Positions 62,243-64,000 of a stretch of DNA of 64,000 bases are shown here, in pieces. Both the position numbers and the translations under genes were made by a program. Source of the DNA: an uncultured Collinsella sp. (GTDB lineage Bacteria; Actinomycetota; Coriobacteriia; Coriobacteriales; Coriobacteriaceae). Numbering within the stretch: position 1 is the stretch's first letter; each line of letters starts with the position of its first letter. The notes below the pieces were generated by a model. It had not been told where the DNA came from and searched no databases. It was given only the letters and a program-made list of their open reading frames with translations. Location of the stretch: contig CABRHW010000003.1 of the NCBI GenBank assembly GCA_902470765.1, forward strand, positions 96,780-160,779. The letters run 5' to 3'.

Positions 62243-63181
62243 CTATGCCGAGGCCTTGGCCTTGCGGCGTTTTCGGATCGCGTGGATCACAATGTCCAGC
62301 AGCAACAGCAGGATGGCCACGACCACGATGAGCACGGCGAACTCGCGCTTGCCCCAGTGGCGGCCGGCGAGCGACTTTTGCTTGTCGACGTCCTTCTTGT
62401 TGTACTTGGTGCGCACGCAATGCACCAGCAGGCGATGGTCGTTCACGCCATAGGGCGTGCAGGTGACGAGCGTCACCTTGTCGGCGCCGGGCTCAATGGT
62501 CAGCGACTCCATCTCCTCGGGCAGCACGACCTCGGAGTCGACCATCTTGTAGGCGAGCGTCTTGTTCATGGTGTGCAGCAGTACCAGGTCGCCGGGCTCC
62601 AGCGAATGGATGTCGTCGAACATGCTCAGGTTGCGCATGCCCGAGTGCGCGGTGAGCACGCAATGCGTCGAGGTGCCGCCCACCGGCAGGCTCGTGCCCT
62701 CCAGGTGGCCGACGCCCGCCATAAGGACTTCCTCGCTTGTGCCGTGGTAGATGGGCATGCTCACGTCGATAGAGGGGATCTCGACCCAGCTCATCATGGG
62801 GTCGCGGTCAAAAATTAGCTGCTGAGCGTAGGGCTCGATCTGGTCGGCGGGAAGCTCGGTGGCCTCGCCGGCAAGTTGCTCGTTAAAGGAGCGAGCCTGC
62901 AACAGGATGCGCTCGCGCTCCTCTTCCGAAAGCGCGTCCACGGTACTGGACACGGTGCTGATCTGGTTGAACACGCCCGAGGCCTCGAGCCGGTCCAAGA
63001 TCCACGGCCAGGTCATAAGGCCCACGCCAATAAGAATGATGACGATAGTGATGAGCCGGTCAGCCCAGCGCGGTAGCCGTTTGCGACGACGCTTAGGCTT
63101 TGGTCGAGGTTTGGGCTGGGGGCTTGAGCCACCGTTTGCCGCGGTGTTATTGCTCTTCATATGTTTGGCGCCCTGCACCAT
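62243..63181 (-). CDS. Class C sortase
   Basis: A 312-aa membrane protein. The ATG at 63181 follows GAGGAG; an ATG seven codons in is weaker. It has a basic, Pro-rich N-terminus, an N-terminal helix (LITIVIILIGVGLMTWPWIL, about 44-63) and a C-terminal helix (about 285-303), the class C layout. The sortase core runs from WVEIPSIDVSMPIYHGTS to TLVTCTPYGVNDHRLLV; catalytic His in LTAHSGM, Cys in VTCTPYG, Arg in DHRLLV. Class C sortases polymerise pilins, but no LPxTG pilin is in the window. Confidence 0.9.
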   Translation of the reverse strand: MVQGAKHMKSNNTAANGGSSPQPKPRPKPKRRRKRLPRWADRLITIVIILIGVGLMTWPWILDRLEASGVFNQISTVSSTVDALSEEERERILLQARSFNEQLAGEATELPADQIEPYAQQLIFDRDPMMSWVEIPSIDVSMPIYHGTSEEVLMAGVGHLEGTSLPVGGTSTHCVLTAHSGMRNLSMFDDIHSLEPGDLVLLHTMNKTLAYKMVDSEVVLPEEMESLTIEPGADKVTLVTCTPYGVNDHRLLVHCVRTKYNKKDVDKQKSLAGRHWGKREFAVLIVVVAILLLLLDIVIHAIRKRRKAKASA

Positions 63182-63349
63182 CGCCGGTCACTCCTCTAAA
63201 GCTCAGGTTGTCTAAACAAATAATAGCCGATTAACAGGCTTCTAAACCGGATAACGCTGCCAGACTGCATTATCCGGTCGGGCATAGACTCATATTTGAG
63301 TTTTCAAAATATCTCGAATCAACTGAGCGATTCGGGATACAATGTCTAT

Positions 63350-63447
63350 AGAAAACGACGCACCCCGCGTAAGTGTTGAGAGCGCGGGCGGCCTAGTTTT
63401 CAGCTTTTGTTAAATGCCCGGGCCTCTAACCCCGGGCATTCTTATTT
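63350..63447 (+). ncRNA. Predicted small structured RNA, copy 1
   Basis: The GGGATACAAT box (TACAAT 63338-63343) predicts a start near 63350. The transcript would contain CCCGCG (63364-63369) paired with CGCGGG (63383-63388), then AATGCCCGGG (63413-63422) paired with CCCGGGCATT (63431-63440) and CTTATTT, a terminator-like end. The same features recur in copy 2 (about 63822-63913). It is convergent with the small protein gene at 63442, whose transcript would share its 3' hairpin. Confidence 0.5.
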
Positions 63448-63594
63448 GCGCTTGTTGTGGCGCAAATGCCTTCTACCGTCCGCACCGCGCGTGCGCCTAC
63501 GGACCTTAAACCGAACCTCATACGAGTCAAAAAACGCGATGACGAACGAGCCCACCGCCGCAAGGGCGGCGAGCACGTTAAGGAATTTCAGCAT
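63442..63594 (-). CDS. 50-aa membrane protein with Arg-rich tail, convergent with the small RNA
   Basis: Start ATG at 63594 with GGAGGT upstream; a longer frame to 63672 has no ribosome binding site. The first 22 residues (LKFLNVLAALAAVGSFVIAF) form one membrane helix and the rest is basic (EVRFKVRRRTRGADGRR). A promoter (TTGTCA, 17 bp, TGTAAG; minus strand 63700-63672) lies about 80 bases upstream. The stop codon is next to the RNA terminator, so the 3' ends of the two transcripts would overlap. A size and layout similar to type I toxins; unrecognised family. Confidence 0.6.
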   Translation of the reverse strand: MLKFLNVLAALAAVGSFVIAFFDSYEVRFKVRRRTRGADGRRHLRHNKRK

Positions 63595-63671
63595 TTGGGG
63601 ACCTCCGATCGAGTCGTCGGCCGCCCGCGCACGGAATGCGTCGCAAAGCCATTTTACCGCGAGTACTCGCA

Positions 63672-63700
63672 CTTACAGCTGGTATACGCGATTTTGACAA
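63672..63700 (-). promoter_or_regulatory. Promoter of the 50-aa protein gene
   Basis: TTGTCA (63700-63695, minus), a 17-bp spacer and TGTAAG (63677-63672). The transcript would start near 63665, about 70 bases before the ATG at 63594. Confidence 0.5.
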
Positions 63701-63821
63701 ACATTTGTTCGATAGTCATACGCTCGATCCTTCGGACAGTGAAGCCCAACCGCATTGTCCGGCATATTTGCGTTTTCAAAACAGCCCGGATTGGCGGGGC
63801 GATCCGGGATACAATCGTTTC

Positions 63822-63913
63822 AGGAAACGACGCCCCGCGTAAGCGTTCGAAAGCGCGGGCGACCAGTTTCCGGTGTTGTTAAATGCCCGGACTCCGAACC
63901 ACGGGCATTCTAA
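63822..63913 (+). ncRNA. Predicted small structured RNA, copy 2
   Basis: The GGGATACAAT box (TACAAT 63810-63815), the CCCGCG stem (63834-63839 with CGCGGG 63854-63859) and the AATGCCCG/CGGGCATT hairpin (63882-63889 and 63902-63909) are conserved, with different loops. The hairpin is followed by CTAATCTT. Confidence 0.45.
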
Positions 63914-64000
63914 TCTTGCACGCGCGGCGCAAATGCCTTCCACCGTCCGCACCGCGCGTGCGCCTACGGACCTTAAACCGAACCTCATACGAGTCAAAAA
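63879..64000 (-). CDS. Second copy of the small membrane protein gene, C-terminal part (start outside window)
   Basis: The frame is open from the window edge to a TAA at 63881-63879. It encodes the same FDSYEVRFKVRRRTRGADG segment as copy 1 and then diverges to end VVRSPGI. The N-terminal membrane helix would lie beyond 64000. The stop lies at the edge of the copy 2 terminator hairpin, so the 3' ends overlap as in copy 1. Confidence 0.5.
   Translation of the reverse strand, partial: FDSYEVRFKVRRRTRGADGGRHLRRACKIRMPVVRSPGI

Larger units (their letters stand above)
63245..64000. repeat. Tandem duplication of a ~470-bp RNA plus small-protein unit
   Basis: Copy 1 (63245-63720) and copy 2 (63731 to beyond 64000) share the order: inverted repeat, TTTTCAAAA, a dyad around a GGGATACAAT box, a CCCGCG/CGCGGG stem, an AATGCCCG terminator hairpin and a 59-bp block identical in both (63475-63533 and 63942-64000). 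The offset is about 470 bp. Confidence 0.75.

Noticed and set aside
63442..63672. 76-aa version of the small membrane protein
   Set aside because: The longer start has no ribosome binding site and an unfavourable Arg-rich N-terminus; the ATG at 63594 has GGAGGT.

Overview
The window is G+C-rich bacterial chromosome. Its gene content and style (short intergenic gaps, strong GGAGG-type ribosome binding sites, type III glutamine synthetase, MurT/GatD cell-wall amidotransferase, GatCAB, fermentative metal-dependent alcohol dehydrogenases, Actinobacterial BTAD-type regulator) suggest a gut Coriobacteriia, most likely Collinsella. This is inference from gene families; no database search was possible.

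Layout. (1) 1 to about 14 kb is a mobile or accessory island. It holds the end of a VapE-like primase/helicase gene, a cluster of GGTGCC repeats, a relaxosome-type small protein, a relaxase with an HxxH...HVH motif, a VirD4/TraG coupling protein, an XRE regulator divergent from a membrane-anchored Cys/His-rich surface protein, a DUF2958 gene, and a complete type III restriction-modification operon (55-aa ribbon-helix-helix regulator, Mod, Res). The operon's promoter carries a 24-bp palindrome over its -35 box. The island abuts the 3' end of guaA, a known integration hotspot. (2) 14-29 kb is core and metabolic: guaA, ansA, a regulator pair around a 24-bp palindrome, ychF, a four-cluster ferredoxin, three metal-dependent alcohol/glycerol dehydrogenases, two helical-repeat-like proteins, and a single-polypeptide MurT-GatD fusion. 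(3) 29-38 kb carries tRNA-Glu, glnA (type III) with GlnR-like boxes, and a methionine/folate operon in which metF, a stand-alone MetH reactivation protein and a shortened metH follow each other, then a PFL-family (UPF0210) gene. (4) 38-49 kb carries a methyltransferase, yhbY, a 999-aa NTPase/BTAD regulator, nagB, PTS EIIA-Glc, glmM, rplM-rpsI, a patatin-like lipase, and tmRNA. (5) 49-64 kb carries a PIN/antitoxin pair, a P1B-type ATPase with a small partner, a heterodimeric ABC exporter with a divergent AraC regulator, gatC-gatA-gatB, and a class C sortase. It ends in a tandemly duplicated locus made of a predicted small RNA convergent with a 50-aa membrane protein gene.

The most unusual content is between genes. 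Several families of structured repeats occur here: a nested-hairpin element (38002-38141 and 58300-58435, same conserved loop, different arms), a ~130-bp array next to it (58094-58374), a 61-bp tandem hairpin repeat (48232-48422), 22-nt identical palindromic elements (29421 and 62198), and the duplicated RNA/small-protein unit at 63245-64000. In several of these the stem sequences differ between copies while pairing is kept, which argues for selection on structure.
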